A stretch of DNA of 64,000 nt. Source: CAWFLT01 sp963816795 (GTDB taxonomy: Bacteria; Acidobacteriota; Vicinamibacteria; Vicinamibacterales; SCN-69-37). Position numbers and translations under genes: made by a program. The stretch is from the NCBI GenBank assembly GCA_963816795.1, contig CAWFLT010000014.1, forward strand, positions 186,001 to 250,000. The letters run 5' to 3'. Positions 48,933 through 56,596 of this stretch are shown one piece after another (positions within the stretch are counted from its first letter, which is position 1; each line of letters opens with the position of its first letter). A model generated the notes under the pieces. It had not been told where the DNA came from, ran no database searches, and saw only the letters and a program-made list of their open reading frames with translations.

Positions 48933-49208
48933 ATGCCTTGCGTCTACATCCTGCGCTGCTCTGACCGGACGCTGTACGTCGGGCACACCGACAATCTCTC
49001 CCAGCGCGAACGCACACACAACAACGGCCTCGGGGCCAAGTACACCGCGACTCGGCTGCCGGTCGAATTGATCTACTCCGAGCAAGTGGAGTCCATCGCG
49101 GGCGCTGTTCGACGTGAGCGCCAACTGAAACGCTGGAGCGGAAGAAAGAAAGAGGCTCTCGTCGCTGGCGATGTCCGTACGCTCAAGCAGCTTAGGGCAT
49201 GTAAGTAA
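48933..49208 (+). CDS. GIY-YIG nuclease-domain protein, C-terminal tail replaced by an IS insertion
   Basis: Starts MPCVYILRCSDRTLYVGHTD. The GIY-YIG core is VYIL/LYVG, with the conserved Arg in RERTHNNG and the segment YTATRLPVELIYSEQ plus a Lys-rich end (RRERQLKRWSGRKKEALV), the usual layout of the small UPF0213/YhbQ-type proteins (about 90 residues). The present stop lies just inside the left end of the IS at 49195, adding RACK after KQL. Removing the IS and one TTA copy lets the frame continue KQLSKRRRPKTSKPREAPTA to a TGA at 50558-50560, the probable ancestral end. The catalytic domain is intact, so it is likely still functional. The natural substrate is unknown. Confidence 0.88.
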   Translation: MPCVYILRCSDRTLYVGHTDNLSQRERTHNNGLGAKYTATRLPVELIYSEQVESIAGAVRRERQLKRWSGRKKEALVAGDVRTLKQLRACK

Positions 49209-50504
49209 ATAACTGTGTGAAGTGAGTTGTACGCGCTGAGGCGCCGTGGTACGGTGACGGCGTGTCGGTGGCGACGCTTCGCGCGAAGCATGCGGCCCTG
49301 CGCGGCGTCTTCACGGAGCGGTCGCGGCGGCTGTGGGCGGCGACCGAGGCGCGGGCGCTGGGGTATGGCGGCATCGCGATGGTCGCGCGCGCGACCGGCC
49401 TGCACCCCGCGACGATCAGCCGCGGCGTGGCGGAGTTGGCGGCGCCCGGCGCGCCGTTGCCGCCGGACCGCGTGCGCCAAGCCGGCGGCGGCCGCAAACG
49501 GGCGACGACCCACGCTCCGACGCTCCTGCGGGATCTCGACGCGCTGGTCGAGCCCACGGCACCCGGCGATCCCGAGTCGCCGCTGCGGTGGACCTGCCTG
49601 AGCACCCGGACGTTGGCCGTGGCGCTCGAAGCGCTGGGCCACCACGTCAGCCACACCGTGGTGGGCGAGCTGCTGCACGCGCTCGGCTACAGCCTCCAGG
49701 GCAACGTCAAGACGCGGGAAGGCCGCCAGCACCCGGATCGCGACGCCCAGTTTCGCTACATCGCGCGGCAGGTGCGCGCGGCGCACCGCCACCGCCAGCC
49801 CGCCATTTCGGTCGACACCAAGAAGAAGGAATTGGTCGGGCCCTTCAAGAATAGCGGCCGAGCGTGGCGGCCGGCGAAGACGCCCCACCGGGTGCGTGTG
49901 CACGACTTCGTGATTCCGGGCGCCACCGGCGGCAAAGCGATTCCCTACGGGGTCTACGACCTGCATCGCGATGAAGGCTGGGTGAGTGTCGGCGTCGACC
50001 ACGACACCGCCACGTTTGCGGCGCGCTCGATTCGGCGCTGGTGGCAGCACATGGGGCGCCCCGGGTACGCGGACGCCACCACGCTGCTCATCACGGCCGA
50101 CGCGGGCGGCAGCAACGGCGCCCGCCTGCGCCTCTGGAAGTGGGAGTTGCAGCACCTCGCCACTCGCACCGGGCTGACGATCACGGTGTGCCACTTCCCC
50201 CCGGGCACCAGCAAGTGGAACAAGATCGAGCATCGGCTCTTTTCGCACATCGCGATGAACTGGCGCGGCACCCCGCTCGTCGACCTCGCCACCATCGTGA
50301 GTCTCATCGGCGCGACGCGCAGCCGGGCCGGGCTCCACGTGCGCGCCGAACTCGATCGCGGGCGCTATCCCGCCGGGGTCGCCGTGACCGACGCGCAGCT
50401 GGCCACCGTGCGGCTCACCCGACATCGCTTCCACGGCGACTGGAACTACACCATTCACCCGGCGACGTCACCGCAAGTTCACACAGTTATTTCCTGACGA
50501 GCCC
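49195..50504 (+). mobile_element. Complete ISAzo13-type insertion sequence (1.31 kb)
   Basis: The terminal inverted repeats 49195-49221 and 50478-50504 match at about 23 of 27 positions, sharing AAATAACTGTGTGAA inside and GGGC at the tips. They are flanked by TTA on both sides (49192-49194, 50505-50507), a 3-bp target-site duplication. A single intact transposase fills the element. It interrupts the tail of the GIY-YIG gene. The intact gene and TSD suggest a fairly recent insertion. Confidence 0.93.
49262..50497 (+). CDS. ISAzo13-family transposase
   Basis: GTG start at 49262, intact 411 residues. It has an N-terminal helix-turn-helix part (GLHPATISRGVAEL), a basic linker (RQAGGGRKRATTHAP), then the DDE-type domain: AISVDTKKKELVGPFKNSGR (first Asp), LLITADAGGSNGARLRLWK (second Asp) and FPPGTSKWNKIEHRLFSHIA (Glu in the KIEHRLF block). 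These motifs are characteristic of the ISAzo13 group. The stop codon lies within the right inverted repeat. It catalyses excision and insertion of its own element. Confidence 0.93.
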   Translation: MSVATLRAKHAALRGVFTERSRRLWAATEARALGYGGIAMVARATGLHPATISRGVAELAAPGAPLPPDRVRQAGGGRKRATTHAPTLLRDLDALVEPTAPGDPESPLRWTCLSTRTLAVALEALGHHVSHTVVGELLHALGYSLQGNVKTREGRQHPDRDAQFRYIARQVRAAHRHRQPAISVDTKKKELVGPFKNSGRAWRPAKTPHRVRVHDFVIPGATGGKAIPYGVYDLHRDEGWVSVGVDHDTATFAARSIRRWWQHMGRPGYADATTLLITADAGGSNGARLRLWKWELQHLATRTGLTITVCHFPPGTSKWNKIEHRLFSHIAMNWRGTPLVDLATIVSLIGATRSRAGLHVRAELDRGRYPAGVAVTDAQLATVRLTRHRFHGDWNYTIHPATSPQVHTVIS

Positions 50505-50643
50505 TTAGTAAGCGCCGGCGGCCCAAGACTTCCAAGCCACGAGAGGCGCCAACCGCATGAGGCGATTTCGCATCAACCCAGGAGCGGAACGAGTTTCGCC
50601 AACTCACGAAGGTTCCGGTTGAGACCTACCGGAGACCGAGACG

Positions 50644-50940
50644 ATGACCGAAGCGGCGGACAGCATTCGGAAGGGCCTGAACGACGCCATTCGATACGCG
50701 CGAGGTCGTGGACCGAAGTCGGCGTATCGCGTCCATGTGCCTGCGCACGTGGACGTCAAGGCGATCCGGACCAAGCTGAAGCTGACACAGCAGGCGTTTG
50801 CAGCTCGGTTCGGCTTCAGTGTCAACACGTTGCGCCACTGGGAGCACGGTACGCGACAGCCAGAGGGACCGACGCGCGCCTATCTGCTCGTCATCGACCG
50901 CGCGCCGGACGCCGTGCAAAAGGCATTGCGGATCGCCTGA
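50644..50940 (+). CDS. HTH antitoxin-like regulator without a visible toxin
   Basis: 98 residues, MTEAADSIRKGLNDAIRYAR; a GGAGA sequence precedes the ATG. The C-terminal half is a Cro/C1-type helix-turn-helix (IRTKLKLTQQAFAARFGFSV then NTLRHWEHGTRQPEG), as in HigA/MqsA/NadS-type antitoxins of HigB or RelE-like toxins. Such antitoxins normally sit next to the toxin gene. Upstream lie only 80 bp to the GIY-YIG remnant, and downstream no toxin-like frame is seen, so this copy appears orphaned. It would bind DNA as a dimer, perhaps autoregulating. Confidence 0.8.
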   Translation: MTEAADSIRKGLNDAIRYARGRGPKSAYRVHVPAHVDVKAIRTKLKLTQQAFAARFGFSVNTLRHWEHGTRQPEGPTRAYLLVIDRAPDAVQKALRIA

Positions 50941-52072
50941 CGGGTTGCGTCCCAGCGCTGCTCTGCTCCGGCTACTGTCTATTCCGTTGGAACAGGCAAT
51001 GGGTGGTGCCGTCGAGACCTCATATTCGTATCTCTTGAATAGAGAGTTGGCCGGATGGAGTTACCGACCACCGGGATTTCACTACCCAAGTACTTCGGTG
51101 TCGAATACCAGCGTTTCACGTTCCCAGGTTGCCCGCGTGACGAACTCCCATGGCGGTCCGCTGCTTCGGACCGTCGAACGGAGATCAGCTGAAGGGCTTT
51201 TGAGATCCGCAAGAGACTGATTCGCCAGGATCACACTGATTCCAAGGCTCGCGCCTGCTGCAAACTAACTGGCGACGCAGGTCCATACTGTTCCACGCGA
51301 AGCCGAAGCGCACGGGTTACAAGCCGCCGAGTTCCACCAAGCCCAGCATGTTCCTCTCGTGGTAGTCAGATTTTATTTCTTGCCCTGGGAAGACGTTCAG
51401 TAACAAAGCCGGCCGACAGGCTGCTTTTGGGGCGTTTTGTGCGTCCTGAGCTTGGCCCGCTCCGTGCGTTTATCTCGTCGTGATGACGCTGGCTGCAGAG
51501 CGGAGGCGCGCCGTTCCCTTCGCGCCCTCGCACAAGGCGGGCGTCATCGCGTCTCAGGCAGGGCTGGATTCGGAGCCCTCTTGTCCCTTTTCGAAATGTC
51601 GCGCGTCGGTAGAGAAATCGTCTCCGAGCGCTGAGAGAGTTCTGAAGACCTTTGTTACTACGTTGCTCGGTCTGCGGTTGACGGCGTCGGGCGGCGACGA
51701 TGTCGTGGAGTCCCACGGGCCGACCACGGCATCGCAGGCCCTCCCCCTATTCCACTGCCTCACAGTGGCCGAAAGTGTTAGTCGATGTCCCCAGCCGCCT
51801 ACCCGTCTCCTTGCCGTCCATTCGGGTTCGACAGGTTCGGCAGGTGCGACAGTTACATCGGTAAGACAGTTACACCGGGTAAGACGCGGGCCGGGATCGC
51901 CTTCAAGGTCGCGAATGAATTGACCTGCACCAACGTCAAGGCGCGTGCAGACGCATGCAGAAGCATGCAAGAAGCACGTCGGGAAGCAAGTCGGGCAGCC
52001 GTACGTCAACGCGTTGCTCGAAGTTTGGTACGTCGTGGCGGACACCGTTAACAACAAACCCAAGGAGACGAA
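50941..52072. other. Gene-poor stretch with degenerate repeats
   Basis: No reading frame here has a recognisable domain, start context or neighbour support. Visible structure: an imperfect inverted repeat GACGTTCAGTAACAAAG (51392-51408) with CTTTGTTACTACGTT (51650-51664) bounding about 280 bp, and short tandem words such as GGTTCGACAGGTTCGGCAGG near 51826-51850. It could be the remains of decayed mobile DNA. The last 40 bp hold the ribosome binding site AAGGAG of the following gene. Confidence 0.5.
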
Positions 52073-52738
52073 ATGAAGATCCTGACTCTGCTCATCGCCC
52101 TCGCGATGCCAGTCGTGGCGTCTGCAAGCCCGATCAACCTGATCATCAACGGTGGCTTCGAGGCAGGGAACACTGGCTTTACCTCGGACTACGAATTCAT
52201 TGCGGATCCGGATCCCCTCGTGGGCCTCCTTCTCCCCAGGCGCTACACCATCGCCGATAACACAAATGTTAACCACCCGTGTTGGCTGGACCTCACCGGT
52301 GACGGCCAGATGATGGTGGTCAATGGCTCGACCTTGACCTCGAACATCGTGTGGAGACAAGAAGTCGCAGTCAACCCGTTCACCACCTACAACCTCGGGC
52401 TGTCACTGCTTCAACAGTGCTGCATCGAGTCGTGGCCGGACAACCCCTCGAATAACATCACTGTCCTGACACTCCTGATCAACAACGTCGTCATCGGGAC
52501 CCATACCACGACTAACTTTGGGATCTGGCAAGATCTCGCCCGCTCGTGGTTCTCCGACGGTGCCACGCTGGCAATGCTCGAGATCCGGAACGAAGTCGGC
52601 GAACTTCAGAACAATGACTTCGTTCTTGATAATCTCAGCATGACCCTCGATGAGGGGACGCCGGTCCCTGAGCCAGCGACATTGATGCTGCTTGGACTGG
52701 GGCTGACCGCCATGGTGCGGTCGCGGAAGAAGAAGTAG
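52073..52738 (+). CDS. PEP-CTERM sorting-domain protein
   Basis: Intact 221 residues. Signal peptide MKILTLLIALAMPVVASASP, then about 170 residues of beta-rich extracellular domain (NLIINGGFEAGNTGFTSDYE; NNDFVLDNLSMTLDEG), resembling carbohydrate-binding jelly rolls common in such proteins. The C-terminus VPEPATLMLLGLGLTAMVRS plus RKKK is the PEP-CTERM tripartite signal (PEP, membrane helix, basic end) recognised by exosortase. An AAGGAG ribosome binding site lies about eight bases upstream. The exosortase gene is not in the window. The ligand is unknown. Confidence 0.9.
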   Translation: MKILTLLIALAMPVVASASPINLIINGGFEAGNTGFTSDYEFIADPDPLVGLLLPRRYTIADNTNVNHPCWLDLTGDGQMMVVNGSTLTSNIVWRQEVAVNPFTTYNLGLSLLQQCCIESWPDNPSNNITVLTLLINNVVIGTHTTTNFGIWQDLARSWFSDGATLAMLEIRNEVGELQNNDFVLDNLSMTLDEGTPVPEPATLMLLGLGLTAMVRSRKKK

Positions 52739-52750
52739 ATCGGATCGTCT

Positions 52751-52786
52751 GGGCCGGATCTCTCGTGAGGTCCGGCCCGTTTTCTG
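52751..52786 (+). terminator. Rho-independent terminator of the PEP-CTERM gene
   Basis: Stem GGGCCGGA/TCCGGCCC with a 12-nt loop, followed by GTTTTCTGTTT, 12 bp after the stop codon. This isolates the gene from the operon downstream. Confidence 0.85.
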
Positions 52787-52954
52787 TTTGCGGCGACTGG
52801 CGTCGTTGCCCGCGATAGGCTTGGGGCGTGTCCATCGCAAGCGAGCTGGAATGCCTCACCGTCGCCGTCGACCGAAAAAGGCCGCTCCATTCATGACATG
52901 CCTTTCGGACTCAGCCCAGGCGACGTCTCGCCGCCACGCCCCTCCTCAACACCG

Positions 52955-52982
52955 TTGACCCGCGCCCCCGTTCAGCTATAGT
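52955..52982 (+). promoter_or_regulatory. Sigma-70-type promoter of the SIR2-TIR/nSTAND operon
   Basis: TTGACC at 52955-52960 and TATAGT at 52977-52982 with a 16-bp spacer, both close to consensus. This leaves a leader of about 100 nt before the ATG at 53092. It is the only such pair I found in the 350-bp gap after the terminator at 52786. Confidence 0.6.
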
Positions 52983-53091
52983 CAGCGCGACCTGATGCCG
53001 CGAATCGAGGCCGGCGGCCTTTCCCGGCCGTCGTCGTGCGCGGAGCCGGGTCTGCCGGACTGGTGACTGGTCGCTGCCGACGAGGACACGG

Positions 53092-54516
53092 ATGAAGGAT
53101 AGGGACTGGCGACGCCTGCTGGAGCTGATGAAGGAGGGCACGGTCGTGCCCCTGATCGGTGCGCGTCTGCTGGTCGACGCCGACGGCACGTCCCCGCTGA
53201 CGGATCGCGTCGCGCGAAGGCTGCTCGCCGATTACGACATGGACCTCGGCGACGAGGCCCTGCCGCCCTTTCGCGAACTGAGTGAGGTCGCCACGCGGCT
53301 GAGGGGCAAGCTCAAGAACCCGCAAGACTTGTACGGCGACGTCGACAGCGCCTTCAAGCTCATCGGCATGGTGGAGGACAGTGACCGTGCCAGGGAAGGC
53401 GAGGCGGTCGCGATCCCGAAGCCGCTGCACCAGTTGGCGCAGATCAGCGATTTTCACGTGATGGTGACGCTGACGCCCGACGACATGCTGGCGCGAGCGC
53501 TGAAGAGTGCCAAACGGACGGTCCACGAGGTGGTGCACTCGCCCAGGCTTCCCACCAGCGAAGTGTGCGACCTGCAAGTCGCCGACCTCGCCGACCTGCG
53601 GCGCCGCGGCCGGCCGGTGGAGCTCCTCTACTTGTTCGGCAAGTCGAGACCGACGCCGCTGTTTGCCATTCATGACGAGGATGTCCTCGAGTACGCGCAC
53701 AACATCATCGCCGGCGGCAGCCATGCGCCGAAGAAGTTCATGGGCGTCTTGCAGGAGTGCAGCCTGCTGCTCATCGGCTGCAACTTTCCCGAGTGGCTGA
53801 GCCGCTTCGTCCTTCGCGCAACACGCAAGGTGCGCCTGGCCGACAGCGGGGGGCGGCGCGAGTGGCTCGTCGATCGCCTCGGCCAGGAAGACCCGTTCGT
53901 CGGCTTCCTCGGCCAGTACAGTCCTGAGACCGAGGTGTTGACCAACGTGGATCCGGCCCAGTTCGTCAACGAGCTCTACGAGCGATGGACGGCCCAGAAC
54001 CCGCCGGAAGCCGATCGTGCCCCGGTACCCGTGGCCGAGCCCATCGCCTCCCACGACAACACGCTGTTCTTCATCAGCTACTCACGCGCCACCGACCAGG
54101 CGGCGGCTCGCGCGTTGCACCAGGCGTTGATTTCGCTGGGCGTGGCGGAGAACCAGATCTGGTTCGACACGGAAACGCTGGAGCCCGGTGATAAATACAC
54201 CCGGGGCATCCTCGACGGCATACGCAACAGCCGTTACTTCCTGCCGCTGGTGTCACGCGCCGCCACAGAGCGCGAACGCGCCTTCGTCTTTCGCGAATGG
54301 AGCGAAGCCACCGAGCAGGATCGGGAGATGAATCGCCCGTACCTCGTGCCGCTGGTGGTGGACGCCGATTACCGGCCGGAGAGTTACCGCGAAGAGTCCG
54401 TCTCGACCTGGTTGGAGCGAAAAATCGATTTCGGTCATGCCCCTGGCGGACAACCAGACGAACGCACGCGGCGGACCTTGACCAGTCTGTTGCGTGAGGC
54501 GCGGAGTCGAGGCTGA
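53092..54516 (+). CDS. SIR2-like domain - TIR domain fusion protein
   Basis: Intact 474 residues, ATG at 53092. Residues about 1-300 match the SIR2-like (SIR2_2) fold pattern: VVPLIGARLLV (18-28), VMVTLTPDDMLARAL (123-137, where the family has TNYD-LLE), LLYLFGKSRPTPLFAIHDED (178-197, where the family has LHG) and LLLIGCNFPEWLSRFVLR (225-242). The catalytic Asn and His positions thus appear replaced (P/F), suggesting an inactive SIR2 fold. Residues 322-474 are a TIR domain: LFFISYSRATDQAAARAL, WFDTETLEPGDKYTRGI, SRYFLPLVSRAATER and FVFREWSEA with the putative NADase Glu at about 402. TIR and SIR2 domains are NAD-consuming effectors in bacterial anti-phage systems such as Thoeris. The nSTAND gene follows after 2 bp. 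A defence role is inferred. Confidence 0.82.
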   Translation: MKDRDWRRLLELMKEGTVVPLIGARLLVDADGTSPLTDRVARRLLADYDMDLGDEALPPFRELSEVATRLRGKLKNPQDLYGDVDSAFKLIGMVEDSDRAREGEAVAIPKPLHQLAQISDFHVMVTLTPDDMLARALKSAKRTVHEVVHSPRLPTSEVCDLQVADLADLRRRGRPVELLYLFGKSRPTPLFAIHDEDVLEYAHNIIAGGSHAPKKFMGVLQECSLLLIGCNFPEWLSRFVLRATRKVRLADSGGRREWLVDRLGQEDPFVGFLGQYSPETEVLTNVDPAQFVNELYERWTAQNPPEADRAPVPVAEPIASHDNTLFFISYSRATDQAAARALHQALISLGVAENQIWFDTETLEPGDKYTRGILDGIRNSRYFLPLVSRAATERERAFVFREWSEATEQDREMNRPYLVPLVVDADYRPESYREESVSTWLERKIDFGHAPGGQPDERTRRTLTSLLREARSRG

Positions 54517-54518
54517 CC

Positions 54519-56561
54519 ATGAACGATTCGCGTGCCGGTCTACATCTCGATGAGGAGAACCCCTGGCCGGGGCTGGCGTCGTATGACGAGGCGTCACGGC
54601 GCTTCTTCCACGGGCGGGAGCGCGACAGCGCCGAGTTGCTGCGACTGATCAGGCTGTCGCCGCTGGTGGCCCTGTACGGCAAGTCAGGCCTGGGCAAGAG
54701 CTCGATGCTGCAGGCGGGTGTGTTTCCGCAGCTGCGGCTGGAGCGCTTCCTTCCAGTGCCCCTGCGGCTCGACTACAGCGAAGAGAGCCGCCAGACGCCG
54801 CTGGAGCAGGCGGCGGCACGCCTGCGTGAAGAGATCGATGCCTTCGGACACGACGCACCTGTCCCGAACAGCGCCGAGGGACTGTGGGCCTACCTTCAAC
54901 GCCGCGACCGGCCAATCTGGAGCCGCGATAACTTTCCGCTGACGCCCGTGCTGGTGTTCGACCAGTTCGAGGAGGTGTTCTCGCGGGGTGGCTCGCCGGA
55001 GCACGTGAAGGCCGTACTCGACAGCATCGCCGACCTCGTGGCTGACCGGTTGCCTCCGGCACTGGCGGAGGACCGGGAGGCGGCAAGTCAGCTGAACCTG
55101 CAGTCGCAGCAGTACCACGTCGTGCTGTCGTTCCGCTCGGACTTCCTCGCCGAAGTGGAATCGTGGGAGAAACGCGCGTTCCTGCCGCGGCGTGAGTCCT
55201 TGCACCTGGTGGCGATGTCGCGCGAGCGCGCCATCGAGGCGGTCGACTGTGCCGGCGCCGCGGTCCTTGCGCCGGAGATGGGGGCGCAGATCGTCGACTT
55301 CCTGCTCGAACAGGAAGACCGTCAGTCTCCGGCCCGCGTGACCGACATCGAACCGGTGCTGCTGAGCCTGTGCTGCTACCAGCTGAACCGCCGCCGCCAG
55401 CCAGGAACGAAGATCGACGCCGCACTCCTGGACACGGTGGGCGAAGGCATCCTCAAAGGCTTCTACGAGGAGGCGCTCGAGGGTGAGGCCAAACGCGTCA
55501 GCAAGTTCATCGAAGACAACCTCATTCAGGGGGACAGGTACCGCAGCAGTTACCCGCGCGACGGCGCCCTCGGGAGCGGTGAGCTCACCCTGGAGGAGTT
55601 GACGCGCCTCGAACGACGCCGGCTGCTGCGCATCGACCCGCAAGGGGGCGAGCCGCGCATCGAGCTGATCCACGACCGGCTCGTGAGCGTCGTCCGCGAG
55701 GCGCGTGACGCGCGGCGTGCCGAGGAACGGCGGTTGCTGGAGCAGGAAGAATCCGAGAAGAAAGTGAAGGAAGCGCTCGCCGCCAAGCAACTGGCGGACA
55801 GCGAGAGCGAACGCAGGCGCCTGGACCGGTGGCGAACAGCGCTTGGGCTCGCTGTGGTGCTGATGACCACTGCGCTGGTGACGGCAGGCTATTTCTGGAA
55901 CCAGGCCAGGCTGGAGAGCCAGAACGTCCTCGCTGAGCGCAAGGCGCTGGAAGAGACCGCCGTATTGTTGAACCTCGATCTGGAAGCCGCCAAGCAGGGG
56001 CTGGCCAAGACCGAAGCCGCGCTGGCCGGCGTCGAACGCAGTCTGGCCGAGCTTCAGATCCTGCGTGCCGCGGAGTCAGGTGGCCAGGCCAGCCGTGCGA
56101 GTGTCGACTCGGCGAAGGCGAGGCTGAACGAGGCGAAGGCCAAGCAGGAAGAGATCCAGCAGAAGGATGTGGAGACACGCGAGGCGAAGTCGGCCGGCCG
56201 GCTGGCCGTGAGCGGGTGGAGACTGAGCTCGGGAGGCTGCACCAAGGGTCCCTTCAGCGTCTCGGGCACGGCCAGGTTCAGCGTCGAGCCTCGCGGCAAC
56301 GACGTCCTGGTGAGCGAGGAGTTCCAGGGAAACGGAAACGGCTTTGAGGTCACGGTGTCCAACTCGGTCACGTTCCCAAAACTGTCGCCGTCAGCGCAGC
56401 CCAACCAGCGCTACTACGATCTCAATACTCAGGTTGAGTGGAAGCGCGGCGGGAAAGCGGAATTCTCGACCAAGGGGATCGACAGGGTGTACGTCGATGA
56501 GAACGGGTCACCCACGCGCGCGAGCCTCATCAAGATCAGTACCGACTGCGGCCGCCAGTGA
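54519..56561 (+). CDS. nSTAND1-type NTPase with transmembrane helix, coiled coil and unknown C-terminal domain
   Basis: Intact 680 residues. NPWPGLASYDEASRRFFHGR near residue 15-33 is the nSTAND1 entry signature. Walker A is YGKSGLGKSS (53-62), Walker B LVFDQFEEVF (145-154). The region to about 430 contains typical STAND helical features (VVLSFRSDFLAEVE; ARVTDIEPVLLSLCCYQLNR; RIELIHDRLVSVVRE). One transmembrane helix (about 440-460), a coiled coil (about 465-560, AEALAGVERSL-like heptads) and a beta-rich end (561-680, GWRLSSGGCTKGPFSVSG, two Cys) follow. STAND NTPases are ligand-triggered oligomerising switches; here the post-membrane part may be the sensor. It is translationally coupled to the SIR2-TIR gene (2-bp gap). 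No WD40 or TPR repeats, unlike many relatives. Function inferred. Confidence 0.85.
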   Translation: MNDSRAGLHLDEENPWPGLASYDEASRRFFHGRERDSAELLRLIRLSPLVALYGKSGLGKSSMLQAGVFPQLRLERFLPVPLRLDYSEESRQTPLEQAAARLREEIDAFGHDAPVPNSAEGLWAYLQRRDRPIWSRDNFPLTPVLVFDQFEEVFSRGGSPEHVKAVLDSIADLVADRLPPALAEDREAASQLNLQSQQYHVVLSFRSDFLAEVESWEKRAFLPRRESLHLVAMSRERAIEAVDCAGAAVLAPEMGAQIVDFLLEQEDRQSPARVTDIEPVLLSLCCYQLNRRRQPGTKIDAALLDTVGEGILKGFYEEALEGEAKRVSKFIEDNLIQGDRYRSSYPRDGALGSGELTLEELTRLERRRLLRIDPQGGEPRIELIHDRLVSVVREARDARRAEERRLLEQEESEKKVKEALAAKQLADSESERRRLDRWRTALGLAVVLMTTALVTAGYFWNQARLESQNVLAERKALEETAVLLNLDLEAAKQGLAKTEAALAGVERSLAELQILRAAESGGQASRASVDSAKARLNEAKAKQEEIQQKDVETREAKSAGRLAVSGWRLSSGGCTKGPFSVSGTARFSVEPRGNDVLVSEEFQGNGNGFEVTVSNSVTFPKLSPSAQPNQRYYDLNTQVEWKRGGKAEFSTKGIDRVYVDENGSPTRASLIKISTDCGRQ

Positions 56562-56596
56562 AGTGAAGCCGTCCCCCGTCGAAAAGGGACACCGAA

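Noticed and set aside
51366..51716. Minus-strand frame of 116 residues in the gene-poor stretch
   Set aside because: Arg-rich, no domain, no ribosome binding site, and no neighbour support.
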